Assembly: GCA_016861105.1 (NCBI GenBank)
Contig: BOKS01000006.1
Coordinates: 62,001-126,000, forward strand
From: Betaproteobacteria bacterium
GTDB lineage: Bacteria; Pseudomonadota; Gammaproteobacteria; Burkholderiales; Casimicrobiaceae
Direction: 5' to 3'
DNA length: 64,000 nt
A program made the position numbers and the translations under genes. The notes under the pieces were generated by a model. The model saw only the letters and a list, made by a program, of their open reading frames with translations, was not told where the DNA came from and ran no database searches. The stretch's first letter is position 1. The number at the start of each line of letters is the position of its first letter. This document shows, one piece after another, positions 50,508 through 58,838 of the stretch.

Positions 50508-50520
50508 GCGCCTGGAGCCC

Positions 50521-51498
50521 CTACTCCAGCCGGATGTCCGCGGCGCGGATCACCTCGCCCCACTTGCGCACGTCGTCGGCGAAGCGTCGGGCGAACTCGG
50601 CGGGCGTGGCCGTCAGCGGGATCATGCCGCGCTCCTGGAGCTGCTGCGCGACGGCCGGCGCCTGCACCGCCTTCGTGATCTCGGCGTTCAGGCGCTGGAC
50701 GACCGCTTCGGGCGTCCCGCCCGGCGCGAACACCCCGAGCCACTGTCCCGCGGCATAGCCGGGCACGCCGGCCTCGGCGACGGTGGGGACGTCCGGCAGC
50801 GTCGGGAAGCGCGCGGCGCCGGTCACGGCCAGCGGCCTCACCTTCCCGTTGCGGATCTGCGGCGTGGCCGCGGGGATCGTCGCGAACATCAGCGACAGCC
50901 GGCCGCCGATCAGGTCGTTCATCGCGGGCGTGCGGCTGTAGGGGACGTGCAGCATCCTGACGCCCGCCGTCTGCGCGAACAGCTCGCCGAACAGGTGCGC
51001 GGGGCTGCCGATGCCCGGCGTGCCGAACGCGAGCTCGCCCGGCTTCGCCTTCGCCGCCGCGACGACGTCCGCCAAGGACCGGTACGGCGAGTCGGCGGGC
51101 ACGATGACGACGTTGTTCGTGTCGGCGACCGGAGCGACGGGAACGAGGTCGCGACGCGGGTCGAACGGCACCTTGCGCCCGCCGGCGACGTCGATCGCGA
51201 TCGAGCTCGTACCCATCAGCAGCGTGTGCCCGTCCGGCGCCGCCTTCGCGACCTGGTCCGCGCCGAGGTTGCCGGCGGCGCCGGGCACGTTCTCGACGAC
51301 CGCCGACTGCCCCAGCGCCTTGGTGAGCGCGTCGCCGACGATGCGCCCGCCGGTGTCGACGAGTCCGCCGGGCGGCCACGGCACGACGATGCGGATCGCG
51401 CGGCTGGGAAAGACCCCCACTGCCTGCGCGCGGGCGATACCGGGCGCGAAGGCGGCGAGCGCCGCGGCAGCACCGACGAAGCGGCGACGCGTGACCAT
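50521..51498 (-). CDS. Tripartite tricarboxylate (TctC/Bug) binding protein
   Basis: The 325-residue precursor has a signal peptide (MVTRRRFVGAAAALAAFAPG...ARA) and Bug landmarks SRAIRIVVPWPPGGLVDTGG, VENVPGAAGNLGADQVAKAA, PDGHTLLMG, PTVAEAGVPGYAAGQWLGV and APGGTPEAVVQRLN. GGAGGAG is close to the ATG. It is the first gene of the sulfatase operon; its promoter region holds a LacI-type operator 48 bases upstream of the ATG. Why an operon with an ABC importer also has a TctC-type protein is not obvious; it may sense the substrate or serve a separate permease. Confidence 0.93.
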   Translation of the reverse strand: MVTRRRFVGAAAALAAFAPGIARAQAVGVFPSRAIRIVVPWPPGGLVDTGGRIVGDALTKALGQSAVVENVPGAAGNLGADQVAKAAPDGHTLLMGTSSIAIDVAGGRKVPFDPRRDLVPVAPVADTNNVVIVPADSPYRSLADVVAAAKAKPGELAFGTPGIGSPAHLFGELFAQTAGVRMLHVPYSRTPAMNDLIGGRLSLMFATIPAATPQIRNGKVRPLAVTGAARFPTLPDVPTVAEAGVPGYAAGQWLGVFAPGGTPEAVVQRLNAEITKAVQAPAVAQQLQERGMIPLTATPAEFARRFADDVRKWGEVIRAADIRLE

Positions 51499-51545
51499 CG
51501 TGGACTCCTCCGTCTAACGTAACGCGGCCTGCCTCGACCGTCTCG

Positions 51546-51559
51546 TGTATTCGATTACA
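51546..51559. promoter_or_regulatory. LacI-family operator O1 (near sulfatase operon)
   Basis: TGTATTCGATTACA matches the LacI/PurR-type pattern TGNAANCGNTTNCA at all fixed positions but one. It lies 48 bases before the TctC ATG, where it could block transcription of the sulfatase operon. Centre-to-centre distance to O2 is 102 bases. Confidence 0.7.
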
Positions 51560-51647
51560 TGATGGGCGCCTGCGCGCTGCGTGTCAATGGCGCCACATGC
51601 TTTGTTGCATGGCAGCAACGGCCGGCCATCGTGCGCGCCGGCGGTTT

Positions 51648-51661
51648 TGCAATCGATTGCA
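51648..51661. promoter_or_regulatory. LacI-family operator O2 (near lacI-type gene)
   Basis: TGCAATCGATTGCA is a perfect 14-bp palindrome and an exact match to TGNAANCGNTTNCA. It lies 10 bases before the regulator ATG at 51671, giving autoregulation. Confidence 0.8.
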
Positions 51662-51670
51662 GCTCGCCGT

Positions 51671-52771
51671 ATGCTCGCGCGCATGATCGACGACACCGGC
51701 GAGCGCCCCGACCCGGTCCCGCGCACCAGCGCGAAGGACGTCGCGCGCCTCGCGGGCGTGTCGACCGCCACCGTGTCGCGCGTCATCAATTCGCCCGCGC
51801 AGGTCGACGCGGCCACGCAGCGCGCCGTCCGCGAAGCCATCGCCAAGCTCGGCTACGTGCCCCACGGCGCGGCGCGGGCGCTGCGCAGCGACCGCAGCAA
51901 GATGGTCGGCGCGATCGTGCCCTCGTTCGGCTACGCGCTCTACGCGCGCACGACGAGCGCGCTCCAGGCCGCGCTCGACGCGAAGGGCTACGCGATGGTG
52001 CTCGCGGAGCACCACTACGACCTCGCCACGGAGGTGCGGATCGCCGACCAGCTGATCAGCCACGGCGTCGACGCCTTCGTCTTCGTCGGGCTGCACCACG
52101 ACCCCGGGCTGTTCGCGCGGCTCGAGCGCTACGGGCGCCCGTACGTGCTGACGTGGGGCGTGGACCCGATGCGCCGGCACCCGAGCATCGGCTTCGACAA
52201 CCGCGCGGCCACCCATGCGATCACGCGGCACCTGATCGCGCTGGGCCACCGCCGGTTCGGCCTGGTCAGCGCCCCCACGCGCGACAACGACCGCGCGCTC
52301 GAGCGCGGCGCCGGGGTGCGGACGGCGCTCGCCGAAGCGGGGCTGGCGCTGGACGAGCGCTGCGTCCAGTACGGTGCGATCGACCTCCCGACGGCCACGG
52401 CGATGATGCGCCGCATCCTCGCCCTACCGGACCGGCCGACGGCTGTGGTCGGCACCAACGACGTCTTCGCGGTCGGCGCGATGCTCGCCTGCCGCGAGCT
52501 GGGCGTGCGCGTCCCCGACGACGTGTCGATCACCGGCGTCGACAACACCGAGCTCGGCGCCACGCAGGTGCCGCCGCTCACCAGCATCGGGACGCCGATC
52601 GTCGAGACCGGACGCCGGGCCGGCGAGCAGCTGATCGCCTGCATCGAGGGCCGCCCGTTCGAGGCGTTCCAGACCCTGCCCTTCGAGCTCGTCCTGCGCG
52701 GCAGCACGGCGCCGCCGTCCGCGCCGAGGCCGGCACGGCGACAGGCTCCGGCCGTCGTGCCGGAGCCATGA
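51671..52771 (+). CDS. LacI-family transcriptional regulator of the sulfatase operon
   Basis: The 366-residue protein has an N-terminal LacI helix-turn-helix (SAKDVARLAGVSTATVSRVI at about residues 19-38) with the hinge GYVPHGAARALRSDRSKMVG, and a sugar-binding-protein-like effector domain (about 75-340: VGAIVPSFGYALYARTTSAL, LIALGHRRFGLVSAP, PTAVVGTNDVFAVGAMLACR, ITGVDNTELGATQVPPLTSI). It is divergent from the operon, and two matching operators lie in the shared 172-base region. ATG 51671 is used; 51683 is also possible. The inducer is presumably the imported organosulfate or a product. Confidence 0.93.
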   Translation: MLARMIDDTGERPDPVPRTSAKDVARLAGVSTATVSRVINSPAQVDAATQRAVREAIAKLGYVPHGAARALRSDRSKMVGAIVPSFGYALYARTTSALQAALDAKGYAMVLAEHHYDLATEVRIADQLISHGVDAFVFVGLHHDPGLFARLERYGRPYVLTWGVDPMRRHPSIGFDNRAATHAITRHLIALGHRRFGLVSAPTRDNDRALERGAGVRTALAEAGLALDERCVQYGAIDLPTATAMMRRILALPDRPTAVVGTNDVFAVGAMLACRELGVRVPDDVSITGVDNTELGATQVPPLTSIGTPIVETGRRAGEQLIACIEGRPFEAFQTLPFELVLRGSTAPPSAPRPARRQAPAVVPEP

Positions 52772-52880
52772 CGCACCGTAACACTTCATTCAAAACAATG
52801 GAATGTGGCGCGATGTTCGTGATACACGCGAACTCGCGGAGATCCCTCCACGGTCCGCCACGTCGCTGGTTCCCGGGCCG

Positions 52881-54110
52881 TCATGCCAGCAGATACAGGG
52901 CCAGGCCGATCATCACGACGCCGGCCACGAGCTTGAGCCAGCGGCCTTCCCGCTCCTGCAAGCGGGCGCGCGACAGCGTGGCCACGCCGATGCCCAGGAT
53001 CACCACGTCGTCGAGCATGTACGCGCCGTTGTAGAGCAGGAGGTAGCCGTAGTAGGCCGGCGCGTCGAGGTCGCGCAGCGTCAGGATGCGCGTGAACAGC
53101 GCGGGAAACCCGGAGGTGCACATGAACTCGACGACCTGCACGAGGACGCCGAGCACCAGCGTGCCGATCACGGCCGCAGCCAGCGATTCGGCGTGCAGCA
53201 GGTCCTTGATGCGCCGGTAGATGTCGGCCTTGTGGCGCGCGGGGATCGACAGCGAGACGCCGCGGCCGTAGGCGAAGTAGTCCTTGACGTTGATGGCGCC
53301 GGCGACCAGCGCGACGCCGCCGATGGCGATCTCCGACCAGCGGGCCAGCCCGATCAGCAGGAACAGGTTGAGCCACGCGGTCATCATCAGGAAGTACGAC
53401 ACGCCCTGGATGGCGACGAACGTCCCGGCGATCGCCAGCATCCGGCGGCGGTCGGCAAGCGGCGCCAGCAGCGAGATCATCAGGATCAGCACCCACATCG
53501 AGCAGGGGTTGAAGCCGTCGAGCAGGCCCATCGCCAGCGTGAATGCGGGCAGCCCCACGTCGTCGAGCGTGATCGTCCGCCCGAGCACGCCGATCTCGAA
53601 GGGCTCCTGCGCGCCCGGGGGGGCCTCGCAGGACAGGACGTCGTCCTCCGCCGCGCAGCTTCCGGTGTCGAGGACGGCAGGTTCGCCCGCGGGCCGCTCG
53701 CCGGCGAGCGCCTGGCGGATGCGCCGGTCCGTGCGCGCCTGCGCGGAATAGCCGACGATGAGCTGCCCGCCGGCGTAGACCGCGGGCACGCGGGCGACGG
53801 TGCCGGGTGCCTGGCGGGCGAGGTCCTTCAGCCGGTCGAGCGCGTCCCGGTCGCGTCCCACGTCGCGCACGACGACCCGCAGCGTCAGGTCCTCCCGCGC
53901 GAGCGCGGCGAGAAAAGCCTCGGCCTCGGCGCAGTGCGCACACCCGTCGCGCACGAACACCTCGACCGTGCGCAGGTCCGTCGCGGTCACGGAAGGCGGG
54001 GTGGCGACGGAGGGCTGCGCCACGTGGACGGCGCCCAGCGCGACGAAGAGCAGCAGCACGACGCGCACGAGCGCGAAGCCCGACCGTCGTGCGGGGATCC
54101 GAGCGAGCAC
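52881..54110 (-). CDS. Glutaredoxin-like domain fused to DsbD-like membrane domain
   Basis: The 409-residue protein has an N-terminal membrane anchor or signal (FALVRVVLLLFVALGAVHVA), a periplasmic thioredoxin-fold domain with redox pair CAHC (RDGCAHCAEAEAFLAALARE, about 56-75; cis-Pro in ARVPAVYAGGQLIVGY), then from about 190 a DsbD/CcdA-like domain of about six helices with Cys in GFNPCSMWVLIL and in FMCTSGFPALFTR. It should carry reducing power from the cytoplasm to the periplasm. Two further Cys (DTGSCAAEDDVLSCEAP) lie in the linker. It is convergent with the LacI gene; its partner is not identified. Confidence 0.85.
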   Translation of the reverse strand: MLARIPARRSGFALVRVVLLLFVALGAVHVAQPSVATPPSVTATDLRTVEVFVRDGCAHCAEAEAFLAALAREDLTLRVVVRDVGRDRDALDRLKDLARQAPGTVARVPAVYAGGQLIVGYSAQARTDRRIRQALAGERPAGEPAVLDTGSCAAEDDVLSCEAPPGAQEPFEIGVLGRTITLDDVGLPAFTLAMGLLDGFNPCSMWVLILMISLLAPLADRRRMLAIAGTFVAIQGVSYFLMMTAWLNLFLLIGLARWSEIAIGGVALVAGAINVKDYFAYGRGVSLSIPARHKADIYRRIKDLLHAESLAAAVIGTLVLGVLVQVVEFMCTSGFPALFTRILTLRDLDAPAYYGYLLLYNGAYMLDDVVILGIGVATLSRARLQEREGRWLKLVAGVVMIGLALYLLA

Positions 54111-54362
54111 GTTCCCGGTTGCGCCGGGCGCGGGACTCGACGTCCCGCCCGCCGGCGAGCATGACTGTGCAGTTGCAGCATACGGTCGCGGGCCGGCGCA
54201 GGCCCGGGATTTCGGCGCGCCCTTTCACCTGGATCAAGGGCCACCCGGACGGCCCGCCGCCCCCGGCGCGGCATACGCCGCGCACGCGCGGGCAGCGACC
54301 GTTCGTCGGGACGACGCGACGAATCGACTACACTTGCGGGCTTCGCAACGCCGTCGCACCGA
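54111..54362. other. Divergent region before the TPR-GT41 gene
   Basis: This 252-base gap lies between the minus-strand Grx-DsbD gene and the plus-strand GT41 gene. A TACACT hexamer at 54329-54334 lies 29 bases before the GT41 ATG and could be its -10. No -35 stands out and no gene is supported. Confidence 0.35.
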
Positions 54363-56450
54363 ATGAAATTCGCCGCGGAGTTCGAGCGGGCACTCGCCGT
54401 GCACCGCCAGGGGAAATTGCGCGAGGCCTTCCATCGCTACGACGCGATCGTGAAGGCCGACCCGCGTCACGCGCCGGCGCTGCACTACTCGGGCGTGGTG
54501 CTGCACCAGGCGGGCCAGCGGCAGGCGGCCGCCGAGCGCATCCGCGCCGCGCTCGACGTCGACCCCGCGTACGCGGAGGCGTGGTCGAACCTCGCCCTCG
54601 TGCTCGACGCCGTCGGCCGGCACGCGGCCGCGCTCAACGCGCTGAAGGAAGCACTGCGGCACGCGCCCGGCGAGGCGGACATCGCGTCCAACCTCGCCGC
54701 CGCTCTCCTCGCCCAGGGCCAGGTCGTCGAGGCCGAGGCGATCGCCCGCCGGGCGACGGCGAGCGATCCCCGCTACGCGGCCGGCTGGTACAACCTGGCG
54801 CTGGCGCTCCAGCGGCAGGCGCGCGTGCTCGAGGCCCTCGACGCGGCCGCGCGCGCCGCGGCGCTCGCGCCGTCCGAGGCGGCGTTCGCGGGGCTCAAGG
54901 CGCAGATCGAGGCCGGCATCCGCGGACCGGAGGCCGGCCGGGGCACGCTGGAGGCCGCGATCGCGCGCAATCCCATGTCGGCGGACCTGCGCTTCGAGCA
55001 CGCGAGCGCGCTCGAGGACGCCGGGCGGCAGGAGGATGCGCTGCAGGCCTACGAGCAGGCCGTGCGGCTGGAGCCGCGCCACGGCCCCGCGCTCTCGCAG
55101 GGGCTGCACCTGCGGCGCTGGCTGGCCGACTGGCGCGGCCTGGAGGCGGCCGAGCGTCGCTTCCGCGACGCGGTGCAGGCGCGCGTGCCCGGCGTGTCGC
55201 CGTTCGTGCTCCTCGGCCAGCCGTCGACGCGCGCCGAGCAGCGCCGCTGCGCGCAGACCTGGGCGGAAGCGCTCGCCGGCGCGCCGGCGCCGCCGCTGCG
55301 CCGGGAGCGGGCCGGGCGCCTGCGCATCGGCTACCTGTCCGCCGACTTCCACACGCACGCCACCGCGTTCCTGACCGCGGGCCTGTTCGAGCAGCACGAC
55401 CGCACGCGCTTCGAGGTCGTGGCGTACTCGCTGGGGGCCGACGACGCGAGCCCGATGCGCCGCCGCCTCGTGGAGGCGTTCGACCGCTTCGTCGACGTGC
55501 GCGGGGCCGCGCCGGAGCGCATCGCGGCCAAGATCCGCGGCGACGGCGTCGACGTGCTCGTCGACCTCAAGGGGCACACGGCCGGCGCGCCGCCGCGCAT
55601 CCTGGCGCTGCGCCCCGCCCCCGTGCAGGTGCACTACCTCGGCTTCCCCGGCACGATCGGCGGTGGCCTCGTCGACTACCTGATCGGCGACGCGGTCGTC
55701 ACCCCGCCCGGGCACGCCGCCGACTACGCCGAGACGCTGGTGCGCCTGCCCGGCAGCTACCAGGTCAACGACCGGCTGCGCCCCGTCGCCGCAGCGCCGG
55801 GCCGCGCGGCGCTCGGCCTGCCCGAGGACGCGGTCGTCTACTGCAACTTCAACGCCGCGTGGAAGCTGCGCCCGGAGGCCTTCGACGCGTGGGCGCGCGT
55901 GCTGCGCGACGTCCCCGGCAGCGTGCTGTGGCTGCTCGCGCGTCGCGAGGACGATCCCGCGGCGGCCAACCTGCGCCGCGAGTTCGTCGCGCGCGGGTTG
56001 CCGGCGTCGCGGCTCGTCTTCGCGACGGCGCGCCCGAACGCCGAGTACCTCGGCCTCTACGCACGCGCCGACGTGGTCCTCGACAGCTGGCCGTACAACG
56101 CCCACACCACCGGCAGCGACGCCCTGTGGGCCGGCTGCCCGGTGCTGACCTTCCCGGGCGAGACGTTCGCCAGCCGCGTGGGGGCGAGCCTCGCGCACGC
56201 GGTCGGGTTGCCGGAGCTGGTGGCGGAAGACGTCGACGACTACGTCGCCCGCGCAGTCGCACTGGGCCACGATCGGGGCGAACGGGAACGCCTGCGCCGT
56301 GCACTGCTCGGTCCCGGCCGGGCGAGCCCGCTGTTCGACACGGTGGCCACGACGCGGGCGCTGGAGGCCGCCTACGTCGCCATGGCCGACCAGTCGCGGC
56401 GCGGCGTCCGCGAGGCGATCGACGTCGGCGCCGAGGCGCTGCTGCAGTAG
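54363..56450 (+). CDS. TPR-GT41 glycosyltransferase (O-GlcNAc-transferase-like)
   Basis: The 695-residue soluble protein has about six TPR repeats in residues 1-240 (ALHYSGVVLHQAGQRQAAAE, AWSNLALVLDAVGRHAAALN, GWYNLALALQRQARVLEALD) and a GT41/SPINDLY-type catalytic region at about 315-680: LRIGYLSADFHTHATAFLTA, VLVDLKGHTAGAPPRILALR, VQVHYLGFPGTIGGGLVDYL, VVYCNFNAAWKLRPEAF, DSWPYNAHTTGSDALWAGCP and FPGETFASRVGASL. These are donor- and acceptor-site hallmarks of UDP-sugar transfer to Ser/Thr. The acceptor is unknown. It is convergent with radA and not in an operon with flagellar genes. Confidence 0.92.
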   Translation: MKFAAEFERALAVHRQGKLREAFHRYDAIVKADPRHAPALHYSGVVLHQAGQRQAAAERIRAALDVDPAYAEAWSNLALVLDAVGRHAAALNALKEALRHAPGEADIASNLAAALLAQGQVVEAEAIARRATASDPRYAAGWYNLALALQRQARVLEALDAAARAAALAPSEAAFAGLKAQIEAGIRGPEAGRGTLEAAIARNPMSADLRFEHASALEDAGRQEDALQAYEQAVRLEPRHGPALSQGLHLRRWLADWRGLEAAERRFRDAVQARVPGVSPFVLLGQPSTRAEQRRCAQTWAEALAGAPAPPLRRERAGRLRIGYLSADFHTHATAFLTAGLFEQHDRTRFEVVAYSLGADDASPMRRRLVEAFDRFVDVRGAAPERIAAKIRGDGVDVLVDLKGHTAGAPPRILALRPAPVQVHYLGFPGTIGGGLVDYLIGDAVVTPPGHAADYAETLVRLPGSYQVNDRLRPVAAAPGRAALGLPEDAVVYCNFNAAWKLRPEAFDAWARVLRDVPGSVLWLLARREDDPAAANLRREFVARGLPASRLVFATARPNAEYLGLYARADVVLDSWPYNAHTTGSDALWAGCPVLTFPGETFASRVGASLAHAVGLPELVAEDVDDYVARAVALGHDRGERERLRRALLGPGRASPLFDTVATTRALEAAYVAMADQSRRGVREAIDVGAEALLQ

Positions 56451-56471
56451 CGCCGCCGCAGGTGCGCCGCG

Positions 56472-57830
56472 CTATGCGCGGCGCAGGAAGTCGAGGGCGT
56501 CGGCGACGCGCTCGACGGGAACGACCTCGATGCCCTCCAGCGGGTGCTTGGGGCGGTTGGCGGCGGGCACCAGCGCCCGGCGGAAGCCGAGCTTCGCCGC
56601 CTCGCGGATGCGTTCCTGGCCACGCTGGACGGGCCGGATCTCGCCGGCGAGGCCGACTTCGCCGAACACGAGAGATTTCGCCGGCAAGGGCTTGTTCCGC
56701 AATGAAGAGCTCACCGCGAGCAGCACGGGGAGATCGGCCGCCGGCTCGCCGATACGCACGCCGCCGACGGCGTTGACGAACACGTCGAAGCCGCCGACCT
56801 CGACGCCGCCGTGGCGGTGCAGCACCGCGAGCAGCAGCGCGAGGCGCTGCGGATCGAGGCCGACCGCCAGGCGTCGCGGCGGCCCGCCGAGCGCGGGGTC
56901 GACCAGCGCCTGGATCTCGACGAGCAGCGGACGCGACCCTTCCAGCGTCGCGACGATCGCCGCGCCGGGCACCGGATCCGCGTGCTGCGACAGGAAGAGC
57001 GCCGAGGGATTGGCGATGCCGCGCAGGCCCCGCTCGGTCATGCCGAACACGCCGAGCTCGTTGGCGGCGCCGAAGCGGTTCTTGATCGCCCGCACCAGCC
57101 GGAAGCTCGAGTGCGGGTCGCCCTCGAAGTACAGGACGGTGTCGACGATGTGCTCGAGCACGCGCGGGCCGGCGATGGCGCCCTCCTTCGTGACGTGGCC
57201 GACGAAGATCACGACCGTCCCGCGCTGCTTCGCGAGCCGCGTGAGCTGCGCCGCGCACTCGCGCACCTGCGACACGCTGCCCGGCGCCGAGGCGAGCGCC
57301 TCGGTGTAGAGCGTCTGGATCGAGTCGACGACGACCACGCCCGGTTCCGCGCTGCCGATCGCCGCGACGATGGCCTCGAGCTGGACTTCGGCCAGCAGCT
57401 CCACCGGGGCGCCGACCAGGCCGAGGCGCCGTGCGCGCAGGGCCACCTGCTCGACCGACTCCTCGCCGGTGACGTAGAGCGTGCGCTGCGTCGCGCCGAG
57501 CGCCGCGCACGCCTGCAGCAGCAGCGTCGACTTGCCGATCCCCGGGTCGCCGCCGAGGAGCACGACGCCGCCGGCCACCAGGCCGCCGCCGAGCACGCGG
57601 TCGAACTCGGCGATCCCGGTCGCCATCCGCTCCACCGCCCGCGGCTCGACGCCGGCGAGCGGCACGATGGCGGAGCGTGCGCCGGCGACGCTCTCGAAGC
57701 GCTTCGGGGGCGGCGCGGCCACGCTCTCCACCAGCGTGTTCCACGCGCCGCAGTGCGGGCACTGCCCCTGCCACTTCGGCGCCCGGCCCCCGCACTCGCT
57801 GCAGGCGTGAACGCTCCTGGCCTTGGCCAT
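56472..57830 (-). CDS. radA: DNA repair protein RadA
   Basis: RadA is a RecA-like ATPase that helps branch migration during homologous recombination. The 452-residue protein has an N-terminal zinc finger (Cys10, 13, 24, 27 in CSECGGRAPKWQGQCPHCGA), Walker A GGDPGIGKSTLLLQA at about 91-105, the RadA motif KNRFGAANELGVF and a Lon-like C-terminal domain from about 280 (GGFDVFVNAVGGVRIGEPAA). The length is normal. Its ATG overlaps the stop of hldA by one base, making it the distal gene of the rpsA-to-radA series. Confidence 0.97.
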   Translation of the reverse strand: MAKARSVHACSECGGRAPKWQGQCPHCGAWNTLVESVAAPPPKRFESVAGARSAIVPLAGVEPRAVERMATGIAEFDRVLGGGLVAGGVVLLGGDPGIGKSTLLLQACAALGATQRTLYVTGEESVEQVALRARRLGLVGAPVELLAEVQLEAIVAAIGSAEPGVVVVDSIQTLYTEALASAPGSVSQVRECAAQLTRLAKQRGTVVIFVGHVTKEGAIAGPRVLEHIVDTVLYFEGDPHSSFRLVRAIKNRFGAANELGVFGMTERGLRGIANPSALFLSQHADPVPGAAIVATLEGSRPLLVEIQALVDPALGGPPRRLAVGLDPQRLALLLAVLHRHGGVEVGGFDVFVNAVGGVRIGEPAADLPVLLAVSSSLRNKPLPAKSLVFGEVGLAGEIRPVQRGQERIREAAKLGFRRALVPAANRPKHPLEGIEVVPVERVADALDFLRRA

Positions 57831-58774
57831 CAGCCCAGTTCGTCGGGGGTGACGACCGCGGTGCCCAGCTTGCCGACGACCACCCCGGCGGCCTCGTTCG
57901 CGATGCGCACCGCGTCCGGCAGCGGGGCGCCGGCCGCCATGAGCGTTCCCAGCGTGGCGATCACGGTGTCCCCGGCGCCGGAGACGTCGTAGACCTCGCG
58001 GGCCAGCGCGGGAATCGTGAGCGCACCGTCGTCGGTGTAGAGCGTCATGCCCTCCTCCGAGCGGGTCACCAGCAGCGCGGCGAGCCGCAGCCGCTGCCGC
58101 AGCGCCGCGGCGCGGGCCGTCATGTCGGCCTCGTCGCGCCAGCGCCCGACCACCTCGCGGAACTCCGCGCGGTTGGGCGTGACGATCGTCGCCCCCGCGT
58201 ACTTGTCCCAGTCGTCGCCCTTGGGGTCGACCAGCACGGGCCGGCCCGCGGCCCGCGCGCTGGCGATCATCCGTGCGATGTGCGCGAGCCCGCCCTTGCC
58301 GTAGTCGGAGAGCACGACGGCGTCGCTCGCCGCGGCGAGGCGGTCGAACTCGCCGAGCTTCGAGGCCAGGACCTCGTGCGACGGCATGCGCTCGAAGTCG
58401 ATGCGCAGCAGCTGCTGCTGGCGGCCGATCACGCGCAGCTTCACCGTGGTCGCGAGCGCCGGGTCGGCGTGGAACGACGTCGCCACCCCGTCGGCGCCCA
58501 CCAGCCGCGCGAGCGTGCGCCCGGCCTCGTCGTCGCCGGTGACGGACAGCAGCGTCGCGCGGCCGCCCAGCGCCGCGACGTTGCGCGCCACGTTCGCCGC
58601 GCCGCCCGGCCGCTCCTCGGTGCGGGCGACCTTCACGACCGGCACCGGCGCCTCGGGCGAGATCCGCTCGACGTCGCCGAACCAGTAGCGGTCGAGCATG
58701 ACGTCGCCCACCACCAGCACGCGCGCGGCGGCGACGCGCGCGCGCCACGCCGAGAACGCGGCCGGCGCGCTCAT
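57830..58774 (-). CDS. hldA: D-glycero-beta-D-manno-heptose-7-phosphate kinase (HldE kinase domain)
   Basis: It phosphorylates heptose-7-phosphate for ADP-heptose synthesis for the LPS inner core. The 314-residue protein is a ribokinase-fold enzyme: ARVLVVGDVMLDRYWFGDVE and RISPEAPVPVVKVARTEERP, the GGAANVARNVAALGG sugar-binding stretch, LVDPKGDDWDKYAG, TPNRAEF and the nucleotide-binding DVSGAGDTVIATLGT with catalytic Asp. Only the kinase half of HldE is present; the nucleotidyltransferase must be elsewhere. It lies between ugd and radA in the same direction. Confidence 0.95.
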   Translation of the reverse strand: MSAPAAFSAWRARVAAARVLVVGDVMLDRYWFGDVERISPEAPVPVVKVARTEERPGGAANVARNVAALGGRATLLSVTGDDEAGRTLARLVGADGVATSFHADPALATTVKLRVIGRQQQLLRIDFERMPSHEVLASKLGEFDRLAAASDAVVLSDYGKGGLAHIARMIASARAAGRPVLVDPKGDDWDKYAGATIVTPNRAEFREVVGRWRDEADMTARAAALRQRLRLAALLVTRSEEGMTLYTDDGALTIPALAREVYDVSGAGDTVIATLGTLMAAGAPLPDAVRIANEAAGVVVGKLGTAVVTPDELG

Positions 58775-58838
58775 ACTGGACTACCCCTGCGCGCTGGCGC
58801 GCTCCGGGGCAGTTCGCGCTCGGGGCGGCCCGTCGCGC

